Made by a program: the position numbers and the translations under genes | Notes under the pieces: model-generated | Told to the model about the DNA's origin: nothing | What the model saw: the letters and a program-made list of their open reading frames with translations, nothing else | Database searches by the model: none | NCBI RefSeq assembly: GCF_019145475.1 | Contig: NZ_JAHTKI010000008.1 | Span: 124,001 to 188,000 of the forward strand | From: Pseudomonas botevensis | GTDB lineage: Bacteria > Pseudomonadota > Gammaproteobacteria > Pseudomonadales > Pseudomonadaceae | Length of the DNA stretch: 64,000 nt | Reading direction: 5' to 3' | In this document: positions 1 through 9,155 of the stretch, in pieces | Layout: each line of letters starts with the position of its first letter | Numbering within the stretch: position 1 is the stretch's first letter

Positions 1-562
1 TGACGGTATGGTCGAAGCCGAACGGCGAACCGATCGCCACGACCCATTGGCCGGCTTTCAGATCCTGGGATTTGCCCAGTTTCAGCACCGGCAGGTCCTT
101 GCCTTCGATTTTCAGCAGGGCTACGTCGGAACGCGGGTCGGTGCCGACCAGTTTGGCCTTCATCTCACTGCGATCAGCCAGACGAACAAGGATTTCGTCG
201 GCATCGGCAATCACATGGTTGTTGGTCAGGATGTAGCCATCCGCCGAAATGATGAAGCCCGAACCCAGCGATTGCGCTTCACGCTGGCGATCGCCACGCG
301 GGGAACGCGACTGCGGCGGCATGCCACGTTCGAAGAACTCGCGCAGCATCGGCGGCAAGCCTTCCAGATCCGGCATCTGCTGGTTCACTTTGCGGTCCGG
401 CAGTTTCTGCGTGGTACTGATGTTCACCACCGCAGGCGAAGCCTGTTCGACCAGTTGGGTGAAATCGGGCAGTTCAGCCGCTTGAACGGCCGGCACCGCC
501 TGACCGAGCACCAGCACGGTGGCGATAATGGAGAGATAAGACTTCAAGCTTGGTATCGACAT
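1..562 (-). CDS. mucD: MucD, periplasmic serine endoprotease (DegP/HtrA family), N-terminal part
   Basis: Periplasmic chaperone-protease that removes misfolded envelope proteins and restrains the AlgU/MucA stress pathway. The visible 187 residues begin with a signal peptide (MSIPSLKSYLSIIATVLVLG...) and continue into the trypsin-like domain. The catalytic His lies in TNNHV and the catalytic Asp in SDVALLKIE. The catalytic Ser, both PDZ domains and the stop are beyond the left edge, so the gene is partial only because of the window. The ATG at 562 follows a GGGAG ribosome site. It is the last visible gene of the leftward algU-mucA-mucB-mucD cluster, and a 207-base gap separates it from mucB. 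Identification is secure from the neighbourhood and motifs. Confidence 0.96.
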   Translation of the reverse strand, partial: MSIPSLKSYLSIIATVLVLGQAVPAVQAAELPDFTQLVEQASPAVVNISTTQKLPDRKVNQQMPDLEGLPPMLREFFERGMPPQSRSPRGDRQREAQSLGSGFIISADGYILTNNHVIADADEILVRLADRSEMKAKLVGTDPRSDVALLKIEGKDLPVLKLGKSQDLKAGQWVVAIGSPFGFDHTV

Positions 563-659
563 ACAGCTCCCGTTACGACGAGCAGGGTTAAGCGATATGG
601 AGCAAGGAACACCGGAAACCGCAGGCCGGCATTTTTGTTCCGGGAACAACAAACAAGGC

Positions 660-677
660 CAGAGCCGAGAGGCTCTG
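660..677 (-). other. Perfect hairpin between mucB and mucD
   Basis: A 7-bp perfect stem (CAGAGCC / GGCTCTG) with a 4-base loop lies in the 207-base mucB-mucD gap. Read leftward, the direction of the operon, it is not followed by a clear U-run, so it is more likely a processing or attenuation hairpin than a full terminator. No reading frame for a MucC-like membrane protein fits in the gap. Confidence 0.4.
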
Positions 678-769
678 ACCTATAAAAAATTTCCGGGTGA
701 TTTGCAAATGAAAATGCTCAGCAAACATTTCTACGTCTCGACGACGATTGGGACACAGCTGGAATCAGC

Positions 770-1732
770 TCACTGCTTGCTGGTTGCAGCACCATCATTT
801 CGGATCGACAAGGCAATGCGTTCAGCGGTGCCGATCGGGATTTCACCGACCACGGTCACCATCATCTCGCCCTCAGGCGTTGTCAGGCGACGGGATACGG
901 CGACGGTAGGGCCGAGCTGTGTGCGCGTGTCGGTGACGGTCGCGCCGTTCAACGGCTCGAGAAATACGGAGAAGCGCGCAAGGCCATCGTCATACAGCAG
1001 GCTGTTGACCTGCGTCTTGGTTTCCGGATCCTTGTGCGACGAGCTGCTGGTCAGTTCGAACCCCGGCGGCAGCCAGTCCGAACGCCAGACCTGAGCGGTT
1101 TTCACGGCGGAAGCCTTGTCGCTGTCGAGGTTGACAGGCTTGCAGTCGGAATTGGCTTGCAGGTCTTTGTCGGACGGAACTTCGTCGGTTTCCAGACGAG
1201 TGAACTGGAAGCGCTCCAGCAGTTGCCCCTTGTCGTTCAACAACAGCGACTTCAGCGGCAGACCGGTTTGCTTGTCCAGGTGCAGTTCAAAACCGTAGCG
1301 ATGTTGATCCCGGGGCGTCAGCGATACGATCACCGCTTCGCGCCCGGCCACGCGCGACTTGCCGACGACGGCAAGGTCATACCAGTTTTTCAGCTTTTGC
1401 GGATCGAGAGGACGAGCGGCAGAGTTGGGAGAATCCCCCAGCCCGGCAATCAGGGTACCGCTGACGCATTGGGTATGCCCGTCAACGCGCACGACTTCCT
1501 GAGCCGAACCGTCAAGCTGGAGCAATCGCTCGCGAACCTGACCATTCTGGACACGATGCCAGATGTTATGGGTGGAAAAGCTGCCGTTACGCTCGTAGAC
1601 GAAAGTACCGTTAAAGCTCTGCTGCTGTTCAGCCTGGCCCAGGCGGGTCAACCAGTCCTGGGCGTCATCGGCGTGGGCTGGAACAATGAACCAGCCGCTC
1701 AGCAGAAGCGAAAGTAAAGGTATGGAGCGCAT
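770..1732 (-). CDS. mucB: MucB/RseB, periplasmic regulator of the anti-sigma factor MucA
   Basis: Periplasmic protein that binds the periplasmic part of the anti-sigma factor MucA and protects it from cleavage, keeping AlgU inactive until envelope stress. The 320-residue product has a clear signal peptide (residues 1-21, cleaved after AHA). The N-terminal half carries the MucB/RseB lipid-binding-like domain (FNGTFVYERNG, HRVQNGQVRERLLQLDG). The C-terminal half is the smaller MucB/RseB domain (WLPPGFELTSS). It starts 8 bases after the mucA stop, consistent with one operon. Length is normal for the family and no frameshift is visible. Confidence 0.96.
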   Translation of the reverse strand: MRSIPLLSLLLSGWFIVPAHADDAQDWLTRLGQAEQQQSFNGTFVYERNGSFSTHNIWHRVQNGQVRERLLQLDGSAQEVVRVDGHTQCVSGTLIAGLGDSPNSAARPLDPQKLKNWYDLAVVGKSRVAGREAVIVSLTPRDQHRYGFELHLDKQTGLPLKSLLLNDKGQLLERFQFTRLETDEVPSDKDLQANSDCKPVNLDSDKASAVKTAQVWRSDWLPPGFELTSSSSHKDPETKTQVNSLLYDDGLARFSVFLEPLNGATVTDTRTQLGPTVAVSRRLTTPEGEMMVTVVGEIPIGTAERIALSIRNDGAATSKQ

Positions 1733-1740
1733 GATCCTCC

Positions 1741-2328
1741 TTAACGGTTTTCCAGGCTTGCTGCACGTGCATAAGGCAAGGCGCTTTCAGTTCCTTTCAG
1801 CGCGGCCTGCTGAGCGTGCTGGCGCAGGTAGCCTGGCAGACGCTGATCGTGCCAGCCTGGCTGACCTTGCAATACGCCGTTGGCCATTGGGCCAGTAGCT
1901 TCCGAACCTTCACTATAGCCTGCCAGAACAGCCGGACCTTTAACCTGAGGAGTGGCCAGGGTTGGCTGATTGGATTGCTGGGCAAGTTCGACGCCGGCAA
2001 TTTCATCCTGATTATAGAGACGAACACCCGCCAGAACCGCCAGGGTCACCGAAGCGGCCACGGCCAGACGACCGAGGTTACGCCATGGGCCACGGGACAC
2101 TTTGGCCGGAGTCGTTTCGTCTTCCAGCGCAGCAGACACTGCCGCAGCGAGATCCAGACGCGGAAGCAGCAGGTCCTTGTGCATGGCTGCCCGAGCGATC
2201 TGGTAACGAGCCCAGGTTTCACGGGTTTCAACATCGTCCAGTGCATTGAGCACTCGACGCAATTCCAGTTCGTCCGCTTCGTTATCCATCACTGCGGACA
2301 GCGATTCCTGCAGGGCTTCACGACTCAT
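1741..2328 (-). CDS. mucA: MucA, anti-sigma factor for AlgU
   Basis: Inner-membrane anti-sigma factor that binds AlgU (sigma-22) in the cytoplasm and MucB in the periplasm. The chosen ATG at 2328 gives 195 residues beginning MSREALQESLSAVMDNEADE, the conserved sigma-binding N-terminus, and follows a GAGAGGAAC ribosome site; the longer open frame upstream overlaps algU and is not used. A single membrane span (LGRLAVAASVTLAVLAGVRL) lies near residue 90, followed by a periplasmic tail. The frame is intact, so there is no sign of the truncating mutations that cause mucoidy in clinical P. aeruginosa. Confidence 0.97.
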   Translation of the reverse strand: MSREALQESLSAVMDNEADELELRRVLNALDDVETRETWARYQIARAAMHKDLLLPRLDLAAAVSAALEDETTPAKVSRGPWRNLGRLAVAASVTLAVLAGVRLYNQDEIAGVELAQQSNQPTLATPQVKGPAVLAGYSEGSEATGPMANGVLQGQPGWHDQRLPGYLRQHAQQAALKGTESALPYARAASLENR

Positions 2329-2359
2329 GGCGTTCCTCTCTTGGCTATCGCCGCTGTCT

Positions 2360-2941
2360 TTAGTTTTCCTGCAACAGCGGTTGCAGGGCTTTATCGATGG
2401 CCTCCCGGGCGCGGAAAATCCGGGAGCGCACGGTACCAACCGGACATTGCATGACACTCGCAATGTCTTCGTAACTCAGACCATCGAATTCACGTAAAGT
2501 TAAAGCGGTACGCAAATCCTCTGGCAGTTGCTGGATGGTTCGATGGACGGTGCCTTCGATCTCATCCCGCAGCAATGCGCGTTCAGGGGATTCGAGATCC
2601 TTGAGGCCATGATCGCCGTCGTAGAACTCTGCATCTTCGGAACTTACATCGCTATCCGGCGGCCGACGGCCGCGTGAAACCAGATAGTTTTTCGCCGTGT
2701 TGATGGCGATACGGTAAAGCCACGTATAAAACGCGCTGTCTCCGCGAAAATTACCTAGCGCTCGATACGCCTTGATAAAGGCCTCTTGCGCGACGTCCTG
2801 GGCTTCATGGGTGTCGTGCACGAAACGCACGATCAACCCGAGAATTTTGTGCTGATATTTCAGCACCAGCAGATCGAAAGCTCGCTTGTCACCGCGCTGA
2901 ACGCGTTCGACCAGCTGCTGATCCTCTTCCTGGGTTAGCAT
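2360..2941 (-). CDS. algU: AlgU (AlgT/RpoE), extracytoplasmic-function sigma factor
   Basis: ECF sigma factor controlling alginate, envelope-stress and osmotic-stress genes. The 193-residue protein starts MLTQEEDQQLVERVQRGDK, contains sigma region 2 (residues about 10-95, with YKHK-type core-binding and GNFRGDSAFYTWLYRIAINTAKN) and region 4 (about 130-190, helix-turn-helix LREFDGLSYEDIASVM and GTVRSRIFRAREAI). The ATG at 2941 is preceded by GAGGAG at good spacing, which rules out the 19-codon longer frame. It heads the mucA-mucB-mucD operon and is expressed from its own AlgU-type promoter about 60 bases upstream. Confidence 0.98.
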   Translation of the reverse strand: MLTQEEDQQLVERVQRGDKRAFDLLVLKYQHKILGLIVRFVHDTHEAQDVAQEAFIKAYRALGNFRGDSAFYTWLYRIAINTAKNYLVSRGRRPPDSDVSSEDAEFYDGDHGLKDLESPERALLRDEIEGTVHRTIQQLPEDLRTALTLREFDGLSYEDIASVMQCPVGTVRSRIFRAREAIDKALQPLLQEN

Positions 2942-3499
2942 GAACACTCCTCGATAAACTCGGAGGAAGCTTGCATGACCAATCGACCAGACTTGCAAAC
3001 ATAGACTCGGCCTTTTCGCAAAAGTTCTCCCCCTCCAAGCAAGTTTCCTGCGGGCTCTGATTTGGCACGCACGAAAAACGCAGCGCGATGTGAACCGGCT
3101 GCGCGAATAATCTTGTCATCGGCTCGCCGGCGTAACCCCAATCGCAGGTTCCGCGTTGAAGCCGACACTGTCCCGTGTTTCAGGCAACTGTCTATTGATC
3201 TTGAGCCTTTGGCAAAAGTTCCAAATATTTATAGCTGCACAAGTCCGACATTGGGCGACCGTGGACGGAAAAAGCCTGTTTCATCTTCGATACAGTCGCT
3301 TTTTCCAAAAACCTGGAAAAAATCCTTCCGACGAAGCGTGGGGCTTTTTCGGTCACCGTAGTTTCACAATGCCATATCTGCCCGGCTATTGTGCCGCCCC
3401 ACCCCTCTATATACTAGTGGGCTGCGTGACTGCCTCGACGCAACAATCCAGCTGTCCTGCGCTACCCCCGACCCGGGTCGCTTTGAGCGGAATCCTGAA
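2942..3499. other. Divergent intergenic region between algU and nadB
   Basis: A 558-base stretch with no convincing gene. Besides the AlgU promoter, the nadB side carries a TATACT hexamer at 3410-3415, about 85 bases upstream of the nadB start. It could be a -10 element, but no good -35 sits at standard spacing. Short open frames here have no coding character. Confidence 0.5.
3001..3027 (-). promoter_or_regulatory. AlgU-dependent autoregulatory promoter of algU
   Basis: On the minus strand a -35 GAACTT (3022-3027) is separated by 16 bases from TCTAT (3001-3005). This matches the ECF sigma-22 pattern GAACTT-N16/17-TCTGA/TCTAT, and the arrangement resembles the known P1 promoter of P. aeruginosa algU. 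It lies about 60 bases upstream of the algU start codon. The match is seen directly; activity is inferred. Confidence 0.85.
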
Positions 3500-5116
3500 A
3501 TGAGCCAACAGTTTCAACACGATGTTCTGGTGATTGGCAGCGGCGCTGCCGGTTTGAGTCTCGCGCTGACCCTGCCGGGCCACTTGCGCATTGCGGTCTT
3601 GAGCAAGGGCGATCTGGCCAACGGTTCCACTTATTGGGCTCAGGGCGGCGTCGCGGCCGTGCTGGACGATACCGATACCATCGAGTCCCACGTCGATGAC
3701 ACCCTCAATGCCGGCGGTGGCTTGTGCCATGCGGATGCCGTGCGGTTCACGGTCGAACACAGCCGCGAAGCCATCCAGTGGCTGATTGACCAGGGCGTGC
3801 CCTTCACCCGCGACGAACACTCCGGCAATGAGGACGGCGGTTTCGAATTCCATCTGACCCGCGAGGGCGGGCACAGTCATCGGCGCATCATTCACGCCGC
3901 CGATGCCACCGGTGCCGCCATTTTCACAACCCTGCTGGCCCAGGCCAAACAGCGTTCGAACATCGAACTGCTGGAGCAGCGGGTCGCCGTCGACCTGATC
4001 ACCGAACGCCGTCTGGGGCTGGACGGCGACCGCTGTCTCGGCGCCTATGTCCTCAATCGGAAAACCGGTGAAGTCGACACCTACGGCGCGCGCTTCGTGA
4101 TTCTGGCCTCAGGCGGCGCCGCCAAGGTCTACCTCTATACCAGCAACCCCGACGGCGCCTGCGGTGACGGCATCGCCATGGCCTGGCGGTCGGGCTGCCG
4201 GGTGGCAAACCTGGAATTCAACCAGTTCCACCCCACCTGCCTCTATCACCCGCAAGCCAAGAGTTTCCTGGTTACCGAGGCGCTGCGCGGCGAAGGCGCG
4301 CATCTGAAGCTGCCGAATGGCGAACGCTTCATGCCGCGCTTCGACTCCCGCGCCGAACTGGCCCCGAGGGACATTGTCGCCCGGGCCATCGACCATGAAA
4401 TGAAGCGCCTGGGTGTCGATTGCGTCTATCTCGACATCAGCCACAAGCCCGAAGCCTTTATCAAGAGTCACTTCCCCACTGTCTATGAGCGCTGCCTCGG
4501 CTTCGGCATCGACATCACCAAACAGCCCATCCCGGTCGTGCCGGCCGCGCACTACACCTGCGGCGGTGTGATGGTCGACCAGCACGGCCGCACCGACGTG
4601 CCGGGCCTGTACGCGATCGGCGAAACCAGCTTCACCGGCCTGCACGGCGCCAACCGCATGGCCAGCAACTCGCTGCTGGAATGCTTCGTCTATGCCCGTT
4701 CGGCGGCGGCGGACATTCTCGGGCAGTTGTCCGACGTGGCAGTCCCCAGCGCCCTGCCCGCCTGGGATGCGAGCCAGGTGACCGACTCGGACGAAGACGT
4801 GATCATCGCCCACAACTGGGATGAACTGCGGCGTTTCATGTGGGACTACGTCGGCATCGTGCGCACCAACAAGCGCCTGCAACGAGCGCAGCACCGTGTC
4901 CGGTTGTTGCTGGACGAAATCGACGAGTTCTACAGCAACTATAAAGTCAGCCGCGACCTGATCGAGTTGCGCAACCTGGCCCAGGTTGCCGAACTGATGA
5001 TTCGCTCGGCCATGGAACGCAAGGAAAGCCGGGGCCTGCATTACACGCTCGACTATCCCGGACTGCTGCCCGAAGCGCTCGACACTATTCTGGTGCCGCC
5101 CACCTACGCCGGCTGA
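3500..5116 (+). CDS. nadB: NadB, L-aspartate oxidase
   Basis: FAD enzyme that oxidises L-aspartate to iminoaspartate, the first step of de novo NAD synthesis (followed by NadA). The 538-residue protein begins [18 protein letters not shown], with the dinucleotide-binding GxGxxG at residues 13-18, and carries the flavoprotein signatures [40 protein letters not shown] and [15 protein letters not shown]. The C-terminal succinate dehydrogenase/fumarate reductase-like helical domain is present. The ATG at 3500 is chosen because the FAD motif follows directly; the longer frame adds a non-conserved extension. Its last 32 bases overlap the convergent ygfX gene. Confidence 0.98.
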   Translation: MSQQFQHDVLVIGSGAAGLSLALTLPGHLRIAVLSKGDLANGSTYWAQGGVAAVLDDTDTIESHVDDTLNAGGGLCHADAVRFTVEHSREAIQWLIDQGVPFTRDEHSGNEDGGFEFHLTREGGHSHRRIIHAADATGAAIFTTLLAQAKQRSNIELLEQRVAVDLITERRLGLDGDRCLGAYVLNRKTGEVDTYGARFVILASGGAAKVYLYTSNPDGACGDGIAMAWRSGCRVANLEFNQFHPTCLYHPQAKSFLVTEALRGEGAHLKLPNGERFMPRFDSRAELAPRDIVARAIDHEMKRLGVDCVYLDISHKPEAFIKSHFPTVYERCLGFGIDITKQPIPVVPAAHYTCGGVMVDQHGRTDVPGLYAIGETSFTGLHGANRMASNSLLECFVYARSAAADILGQLSDVAVPSALPAWDASQVTDSDEDVIIAHNWDELRRFMWDYVGIVRTNKRLQRAQHRVRLLLDEIDEFYSNYKVSRDLIELRNLAQVAELMIRSAMERKESRGLHYTLDYPGLLPEALDTILVPPTYAG

Positions 5117-5537
5117 ACTTGAGGCGTACCCGCAGGCGTCGGTGCAGATCCGCCGCCTGCGCATCGCGCGGTACGCAGATCGACCTCACCCGCCGCTCGC
5201 CGCGCAAACGAAAACGCAGCACCACGATCAAGGGCAGCGCCAGGCTGTCCGGCCGCAGTTGCACCGCCTGCCAGCCGTCGGCCTGATTCCACAGTTGCCA
5301 GCCGTCACCCTCACGACGCAAACCGCGAAATGCCTTGGGATGACTCAAAAGAATCTGCCGGGGCAGTGTCCAGGCGGCATGCAGCAGGCAGGCGAACACC
5401 CCGAGCAGACTGGCCCAGAACGGAAGGGAAAGCAGGCTTAACGAACCCAGAGCGAACGCCTGGGCCAACAGATACGCCGCCAGCAGTTGCCGTGAGGCCT
5501 GCCAGCGGCATTCGAACGAATTACTTGGGCTGGACAC
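5085..5537 (-). CDS. ygfX: YgfX (CptA)-like inner-membrane protein
   Basis: Small 150-residue membrane protein of the YgfX/CptA family, encoded directly after sdhE. Two hydrophobic spans ([21 protein letters not shown] and [20 protein letters not shown]) fill residues 17-57, followed by a soluble domain. The E. coli homologue was reported as a toxin acting on cell-division and cytoskeletal proteins, with YgfY/SdhE proposed as its partner; that role is debated and is not shown here. The start is a GTG at 5537 lying inside the sdhE coding end (17-base overlap), implying translational coupling. The 3' end overlaps nadB tail to tail. Confidence 0.85.
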   Translation of the reverse strand: MSSPSNSFECRWQASRQLLAAYLLAQAFALGSLSLLSLPFWASLLGVFACLLHAAWTLPRQILLSHPKAFRGLRREGDGWQLWNQADGWQAVQLRPDSLALPLIVVLRFRLRGERRVRSICVPRDAQAADLHRRLRVRLKFSRRRWAAPE

Positions 5538-5775
5538 GATCCAGAATCATCCGGACCATGCGCTGCAGCTCGGGATCATCGGACTCGCTGCGCTCCATGA
5601 ACCAGCCGAACATGTCCTGATCCTCGCACTCCAGCAGACGGACGTACAACGCACGATCCACCTCGTTCAGGTTCGCGTAGACCTCTTTCACGAACGGCAC
5701 CAGCAGCACGTCCAGCTCGAGCATGCCGCGACGGCTGTGCCAAAAGAGGCGATTCAGTTCAACTTGTTCGACCAT
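5521..5775 (-). CDS. sdhE: SdhE, FAD assembly factor for succinate dehydrogenase
   Basis: Small cytosolic protein (84 residues) that promotes covalent FAD attachment to the flavoprotein subunit SdhA. It has the diagnostic RGxxE motif (R16, G17, E20 in [10 protein letters not shown]) in an all-helical Sdh5 domain of normal length. A good ribosome site (GGAGCGCTCC context) precedes the ATG at 5775. It forms a two-gene leftward unit with ygfX, an arrangement widespread in gamma-proteobacteria. Confidence 0.95.
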   Translation of the reverse strand: MVEQVELNRLFWHSRRGMLELDVLLVPFVKEVYANLNEVDRALYVRLLECEDQDMFGWFMERSESDDPELQRMVRMILDRVQPK

Positions 5776-5925
5776 GGAGCGCTCCTCAAATAGGCCGCAA
5801 GTATACAGACCCGAGGCGGGTCGAACAGTCGGCTTTGGTCGGGCGCCACCGATCCTTTATCAACTACCCATTTCAACACTGCCCCCTTATGATGTGCCCC
5901 AGTCTTTTTTACCCTGCGATGACCC

Positions 5926-6867
5926 ATGGCCGATTCTGCTTTTTTCTGCACCCTGTCTCATGAAGGCGTTCTCGCGGTTCGCGGCGCGGATGCCGGAAAA
6001 TTCCTGCAAGGCCAGTTGACCTGCAATATCAATTACTTGAGCGACACCCGCGCCAGCCTGGGTGCCCGTTGCACGCAGAAGGGCCGGATGCAGTCGAGCT
6101 TCCGCATCCTGCTCGAAGGTGACGGCGTGTTGCTGGCCATGGCCGGTGAACTGCTGGAGCCGCAACTGGCCGACCTGAAAAAGTATGCCGTTTTCTCCAA
6201 ATCCAAACTGACGGACGAGAGTGCCGCGTGGGTGCGTTTCGGTGTGGATCATGGCGATGCCGCACTGGCCGGCCTGGGCCTGGATCTGCCGGCCGAGACT
6301 GACAGCGTGGCACGCCATGACGGGCTAATTGCCATTCGTGTCTCGCCGCAGCGCGCCGAACTCTGGGCGCCGGCCGATCAGGCTGAAAGCCTCAAGACCC
6401 GACTGTCCGCGCAGTTGGCGGAAGCGGAACTGAACCAGTGGCTGCTCGGCCAGATCCGCGCCGGCATCGGTCAGGTCATGCCCGCCACCCGCGAGCTGTT
6501 CATCCCGCAGATGCTCAATCTGCAAGCCGTGGGCGGCGTGAGTTTCAAGAAAGGCTGCTACACCGGCCAGGAAATCGTCGCGCGCATGCAATACCTCGGC
6601 AAACTCAAGCGTCGCCTGTATCGCGTGCAACTGGACGCGAGCGAGCTGCCGGAACCCGGCACCCAATTGTTCGCCCCGAGCCACAACAGTTCCATCGGTG
6701 AAGTGGTGCTGGCCGCCCGCGCCGGGCAAAAAATTGAACTGCTGGCGGTGTTGCAGGCCGAAGCTGCCGAAGAAGGCGTTTTGCATCTGGGCGCCCTCGA
6801 AGGTCCGGCGCTGCATTTGCTCGACCTGCCTTACGAACTGGATCGCGACCGCGAAATCCAGCGCTGA
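5926..6867 (+). CDS. ygfZ: YgfZ, folate-binding iron-sulfur cluster assembly protein
   Basis: Tetrahydrofolate-dependent protein of the GcvT-like fold that supports assembly or repair of Fe-S enzymes such as MiaB. The 313-residue product carries the family signature KGCYTGQE at residues 209-216 with its conserved Cys, followed by VARMQYLGKLKRRLYR. The ATG at 5926 is in a normal context and the N-terminal GcvT-like part (GKFLQGQLTCNI, RMQSSFRI) begins soon after it. It is divergent from sdhE/ygfX and followed 35 bases later by an HDOD gene in the same direction. Confidence 0.95.
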   Translation: MADSAFFCTLSHEGVLAVRGADAGKFLQGQLTCNINYLSDTRASLGARCTQKGRMQSSFRILLEGDGVLLAMAGELLEPQLADLKKYAVFSKSKLTDESAAWVRFGVDHGDAALAGLGLDLPAETDSVARHDGLIAIRVSPQRAELWAPADQAESLKTRLSAQLAEAELNQWLLGQIRAGIGQVMPATRELFIPQMLNLQAVGGVSFKKGCYTGQEIVARMQYLGKLKRRLYRVQLDASELPEPGTQLFAPSHNSSIGEVVLAARAGQKIELLAVLQAEAAEEGVLHLGALEGPALHLLDLPYELDRDREIQR

Positions 6868-6902
6868 TCGCAGTATTTGTTGCAACACCCTAGAGAAACG
6901 AC

Positions 6903-7724
6903 ATGAGTGAGCTGGCGGATAAGGTCCAACAGGATTTGGTTGAGGCCATCGATAACGATGACCTGGTTCTGCCAACGTTACCGGAAGTGGCCCTGGACAT
7001 TCGCAAGGCCGCCGAAGACCCGGAAATCAGCGTCAGCGACCTGAGCAAAGTGATCGGTCGGGACACGGCGCTCTCGGCGCGCCTGATCAAAGTGGTCAAC
7101 AGCCCGCTGCTGCGCGCCACCCAGGAAGTCACCGACCTGCACACGGCCATCACCCGGCTGGGCGTCAACTACAGCAGCAACCTGGCCATCGGTCTGGTGA
7201 TGGAGCAGATTTTCCACGCCCGCTCCGACGTGGTCGAACAGAAGATGCGTGAAGTCTGGCGCAAGAGTCTGGAGATCGCCGGGGTCAGTTATGCGCTGTG
7301 CCGGCGCTACACCCAGCTCAAACCCGATCAGGCGGCGCTGGGCGGACTGGTGCATCAGATCGGCGTGCTGCCGATCCTGACCTACGCCGAAGATCACTAC
7401 GAACTGCTGTCCGACCCGGTCAGCCTCAACCATGTGATCGACCGCATCCATCCGCTGCTGGGCGACAAACTGCTGCGGGTCTGGGAGTTTCCGGAACGGC
7501 TGGTGCAATTGCCGGGGCTGTACCAGGACTTCAAGCGCGACTCGTCGGCAATCGACTACGTGGATCTGGTGCAAGTGGCGAGTCTGTATTGCCACAAGGA
7601 CACCAGCCATCCGTTTTCACGCATCGACCCGTTCAGCGTTCCGGCCTTCCGCAAACTCGGGATCGACCCGGAAAACAAGGTCCTGTGCGCCGATCTGGAA
7701 GAGTCGCGGACGATGTTTTACTGA
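6903..7724 (+). CDS. HDOD-domain protein
   Basis: A 273-residue soluble protein made almost entirely of one HDOD domain (residues about 15-215: LPTLPEVALDIRKAAEDPEISVSDLSKVIGRDTALSARLIKVVNSP). HDOD domains are catalytically degenerate relatives of HD phosphohydrolases and usually act in signalling. No GGDEF, EAL or receiver domain is attached, so partners and signal are unknown. It starts 35 bases after ygfZ and may be co-transcribed. It is convergent with tctE and separated from it by a short GC hairpin. Confidence 0.92.
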   Translation: MSELADKVQQDLVEAIDNDDLVLPTLPEVALDIRKAAEDPEISVSDLSKVIGRDTALSARLIKVVNSPLLRATQEVTDLHTAITRLGVNYSSNLAIGLVMEQIFHARSDVVEQKMREVWRKSLEIAGVSYALCRRYTQLKPDQAALGGLVHQIGVLPILTYAEDHYELLSDPVSLNHVIDRIHPLLGDKLLRVWEFPERLVQLPGLYQDFKRDSSAIDYVDLVQVASLYCHKDTSHPFSRIDPFSVPAFRKLGIDPENKVLCADLEESRTMFY

Positions 7725-7728
7725 TCCG

Positions 7729-7754
7729 CCCCTCGCAGGCTCGCCCGCGAGGGG
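7729..7754. terminator. GC hairpin between convergent HDOD gene and tctE
   Basis: An 8-bp stem CCCCTCGC / GCGAGGGG with a 10-base loop fills the short gap between the two convergent genes. There is no strong T-run, so it may be a degenerate REP palindrome that also limits read-through. Confidence 0.45.
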
Positions 7755-7769
7755 GCTGCATCGACAACA

Positions 7770-9155
7770 CTATCCGGCAATAAAGCTCACCCGCACCTTT
7801 AACCCCGCCTGTTTGCCGTCGTGCAGCGTGATCTGCGCCAGATGCGCGCGGCAGATTTCCCCGACAATCGCCAGCCCCAGGCCTGACCCCGCCACCTGCT
7901 GATTACGCCGGTAAAACCGCTCGAACACCCGATCCCGCTCCTCCAGCGGGATTCCCGGTCCGTCGTCTTCGACCTCCAGCACCGCTGGCGCGGCCACCCG
8001 CAGAATCACGTTGCCCCCCGGCGGTGTGTGCGCCAGGGCGTTGTCCACCAGATTGCTCAGCAATTCGTTGAGCAGTGTCGGCTCGCCACGCATCCACACC
8101 GGCTCGTCCGCCTCCAGCGCCAGCGCCACTCCGCGTGCGTGGGCCAGCGGGGCCATGGCCATGCCCAGTTCTCGGGCCAACTGACTCAGATCGAGCAACT
8201 GCGCCCCGCCCTCGGCAATCGCCCGGGCGCCGTTTTCGACCCGAGCCAGGGACAGCAACTGATTGGCGAGGTGGGTCAGGCGATCGGTGCTTTGCGCGGA
8301 AGACTCCAGGGTCTCGCGCCAGGTTGGCGGTTCGCTCGAACGCAAACCCAATTCCAGACGCGCCTTGAGTGCCGCCAGCGGCGTGCGCAGTTCATGGGCG
8401 GCGTCGGCGATAAATTGCGCCTGACGCTCGAACTGCCCGCGCAGCCGTTCGGTGAAATGGTTGAGCGCGCGCACCAGCGGCCACAACTCGTGCTGTACTT
8501 CCACCAGCGGCAACGGCCGCAAGTCGTCGGGCTGACGTTCCTCCACCGCCGTACGCAAGCGCTCGATCGGGCGCAACGCGGCACTGACCGCAAACCACAC
8601 CAGCAACAACGCACCAATCGCCAGCATGCCCAGACGCAACAGCGTATCGGCCGCCAGGCTGCGGGCCATGCTGACCCGCGCCTCATCGGTTTCGGCGACG
8701 CGGATTTCCGCCATGCCGTTCATGTTCGGTTCGGTGACCGCTTTGAGCAGGCTGACCACCCGCACGTTCTGGCCCTTGTACGTGGCGTTGTAGAAGCGCG
8801 CCAACGCCGGATAGCTGTCTGTGCGTGGCGTACCGGGTGGCGGGCCAGGGAGGTTTTCGTAGCCGGAAATCAGCTTCTGGTGAATGTCGTTGACCTGGTA
8901 ATAAATGCGTCCGGCGCTGTCGTAGGCAAAGGTGTCGAGGGCGACGTAAGGGACATCGGCACTCAGCGTGCCGTCACGCTGCGAGAGCCCGGCGGCGATG
9001 GTTCGCGCCGAGGCCAGCAATGTGCGGTCGTAAGCGGTGTCGGCGGCTTCGCGACCGTTCCAGTAGGCACTCAAGCCGCTGGCGAGCATCAACACCACCA
9101 GCAGCAAGGCGAGGTTCCACAGCAACCGCCAGCGCAGACTGCTGGGCTTATGCAT
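7770..9155 (-). CDS. tctE: TctE-like sensor histidine kinase
   Basis: Membrane sensor kinase of a two-component system for tricarboxylate uptake. The 461-residue protein has a first membrane span (LLWNLALLLVVLMLASGL) near residue 12, a periplasmic sensor region of the 2CSK_N type, a second span near 175-195 (LRLGMLAIGALLLVWFAVSAAL), and then the kinase core. The H-box is DAAHELRTPLAALKARLE, the N-box NLVDNALAHT, and the G-boxes DDGPGIP and GSGLGLAIV. It overlaps the response-regulator gene by 8 bases, so the two are co-translated. The specific ligand is inferred from the adjacent tct genes. Confidence 0.9.
   Translation of the reverse strand: MHKPSSLRWRLLWNLALLLVVLMLASGLSAYWNGREAADTAYDRTLLASARTIAAGLSQRDGTLSADVPYVALDTFAYDSAGRIYYQVNDIHQKLISGYENLPGPPPGTPRTDSYPALARFYNATYKGQNVRVVSLLKAVTEPNMNGMAEIRVAETDEARVSMARSLAADTLLRLGMLAIGALLLVWFAVSAALRPIERLRTAVEERQPDDLRPLPLVEVQHELWPLVRALNHFTERLRGQFERQAQFIADAAHELRTPLAALKARLELGLRSSEPPTWRETLESSAQSTDRLTHLANQLLSLARVENGARAIAEGGAQLLDLSQLARELGMAMAPLAHARGVALALEADEPVWMRGEPTLLNELLSNLVDNALAHTPPGGNVILRVAAPAVLEVEDDGPGIPLEERDRVFERFYRRNQQVAGSGLGLAIVGEICRAHLAQITLHDGKQAGLKVRVSFIAG

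Noticed and set aside
1741..2463. Longer mucA start
   Set aside because: The upstream extension overlaps algU and lacks conservation; the ATG at 2328 has a ribosome site and the family N-terminus.
3156..3503. Small open frames between algU and nadB
   Set aside because: No ribosome sites, no family-like features, and they overlap each other in different frames.
4109..5164. A 351-codon minus-strand frame over nadB
   Set aside because: Antisense of a conserved flavoprotein gene with no recognisable protein features.
5085..5775. ygfX-sdhE as a bona fide toxin-antitoxin system
   Set aside because: SdhE has an established FAD-assembly role and the toxin claim for its partner is disputed; the sequence alone does not justify labelling it a toxin-antitoxin module.
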